Source: Prevotella sp. UBA746 | GTDB lineage: Bacteria; Bacteroidota; Bacteroidia; Bacteroidales; Bacteroidaceae | Reading direction: 5' to 3' | DNA: 7,503 bases | Assembly: GCA_002298545.1 (NCBI GenBank) | Contig: DBKQ01000115.1 | Coordinates: forward strand, 1 to 7,503 | In this document: piece after piece, positions 6,762 to 7,503 of the stretch | How positions within the stretch are numbered: position 1 is the stretch's first letter | Layout: the number at the start of each line of letters is the position of its first letter | Program-made: the position numbers and the translations under genes | Notes under the pieces: generated by a model | Told to the model about the DNA's origin: nothing | The model's database searches: none | Seen by the model: only the letters and a program-made list of their open reading frames with translations

Positions 6762-7503
6762 ATGAAAAAGCAAGTATTACGTAGCATGCTCATCATGCTC
6801 TGCATCATCTGCGGTCTGCCGGCAATAGCCCAGACTTTCAACAATGATGCTGCAAGCGTGACGTTCCCGCTCAACGGAAACATCACCGATGATGCCGTGG
6901 TTGCTCCCGACGGGGCTTTCACCACAACATCCGTAGCAACTGGTGCAAACATCCCTTATGATGCTTCGAAGAAAGACGGCAGCATCACTTATGCCGCCTT
7001 CAAGCCGAGCGACAAGGGCAGTGCGACGAACGACGAGAACGCCGTGGAGTTCAAGGTAGTGCCCTCGAAGGGCGTAACGTTCACCGCCACTAAAGTGAGC
7101 GCAAACATCATCCGCTTCGGTACCGACGGCGGACAGATGGCAGTGAGAGTGAGAAATGCCGAGGGCGAAGAGGTTACCCTCGCCACTGGTATCAAACCGA
7201 GAAGAAACGGCAAGACGGGCGACGTGTCGGAGTTTGAATATGAAGTGCCGGCAAGTCTCGCCACACAGAAAGGTTTTTCGCTACTCATTAATATCTACGA
7301 CAACAGCGGAAAGCAGTACGGACTGAACAACGTGGTTATCACCGGAACCGTGAACGGCACCAAGCAGCAAGTGGCACGCTACACGTTTGCCGCTACATGC
7401 AATCCTGCCAATGGCGGAACGATATCACAGAACCCTGCCGGCTCGGAGTTTGATGCCGACACGGAGATAAAGCTATCGGCAAAGAAGAACTTCGGATATA
7501 AAT
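6762..7503 (+). CDS. Secreted modular protein, paralogue of the pectinesterase accessory region; 3' end outside the window
   Basis: The visible 247 residues start with a signal peptide (M-K-K-Q-V-L-R-S, hydrophobic core, A-I-A-Q at 21-24, cleavage probably after A23). A module at about 29-201 follows that matches residues 415-583 of the upstream pectinesterase, with 91 of 123 residues identical over the best stretch. From about 205 an InlB-like repeat begins (N-P-A-N-G-G-T-I, then A-K-K-N-F-G-Y-K), again as in the pectinesterase at 590-631. The frame is open when the window ends. The protein lacks counterparts of the first 400 residues of the pectinesterase. Its catalytic domain, if any, lies outside; a further pectinesterase or a pectate lyase is a reasonable guess from context only. 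The ATG is chosen because the signal peptide follows directly and the leader ends in the same 12 bases as that of the pectinesterase. Codons are distinctly GC-ending compared with the paralogous module. Confidence 0.85.
   Translation, partial: MKKQVLRSMLIMLCIICGLPAIAQTFNNDAASVTFPLNGNITDDAVVAPDGAFTTTSVATGANIPYDASKKDGSITYAAFKPSDKGSATNDENAVEFKVVPSKGVTFTATKVSANIIRFGTDGGQMAVRVRNAEGEEVTLATGIKPRRNGKTGDVSEFEYEVPASLATQKGFSLLINIYDNSGKQYGLNNVVITGTVNGTKQQVARYTFAATCNPANGGTISQNPAGSEFDADTEIKLSAKKNFGYK
6846..7364 (+). repeat. Module copy 2 in the second secreted gene (residues 29-201)
   Basis: Paralogous to the module at 2729-3235. The most constant parts are the G-T-D-G-G-x-M-A-V-R-V-R-N segment, the P-R-R-N-G-K-T segment and the I-Y-D-N-S-G-K-Q-Y-G-L-N-N-V segment. 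The order module then InlB-like repeat is kept in both proteins, so the two domains probably move as one unit. Confidence 0.8.

Overview
The window reads as a chromosomal segment of a Bacteroidota bacterium, most likely a Prevotella-type gut or rumen organism. The evidence is indirect: TAnnTTTG-type promoter boxes, A-rich leaders without a Shine-Dalgarno ahead of the large secreted proteins, a very large modular secreted pectinesterase, a Prevotella-like C-terminal tail, and a small acidic peptide gene of a kind I recall from that group. No rRNA, tRNA, CRISPR array, insertion sequence or phage gene was seen.

Layout, all genes on the + strand: (1) 1-1215, the 3' part of an ABC-2 type membrane permease gene that begins upstream of the window. 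(2) 1216-1486, a gene-free spacer with a strong hairpin (probable terminator), G-run direct repeats, a conserved upstream block and a Bacteroidota -7 box. (3) 1487-6355, a 1622-residue secreted multi-domain pectin methylesterase (CE8): a signal peptide, about 1000 residues of beta-rich accessory modules, the catalytic domain at about 1028-1325, and more beta modules with a putative sorting tail. (4) 6370-6561, a 63-residue acidic peptide gene 14 bases after the esterase stop, with a good Shine-Dalgarno, probably co-transcribed. (5) 6562-6761, a spacer with an intrinsic terminator directly followed by a second -7 box. (6) 6762-7503, the 5' part of a second secreted protein. It opens with the same module found at residues 415-583 of the esterase (91 of 123 aligned residues identical by hand count) and runs off the window inside an InlB-like repeat.

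The esterase and the partial gene look like neighbouring members of a pectin-degrading locus: exported, modular proteins with related promoters. The two spacers share a block (GGGGAATATC to AAAGG) whose AAAGG lies exactly 34 bases before TACCTTTG in both, a dyad-like GGATAAAA(A)TAATCC motif, and an identical 12-base start context ATAAACAAAATG. This suggests common regulation. The permease belongs to an upstream efflux-type operon and is separated from the pectin genes by the hairpin.
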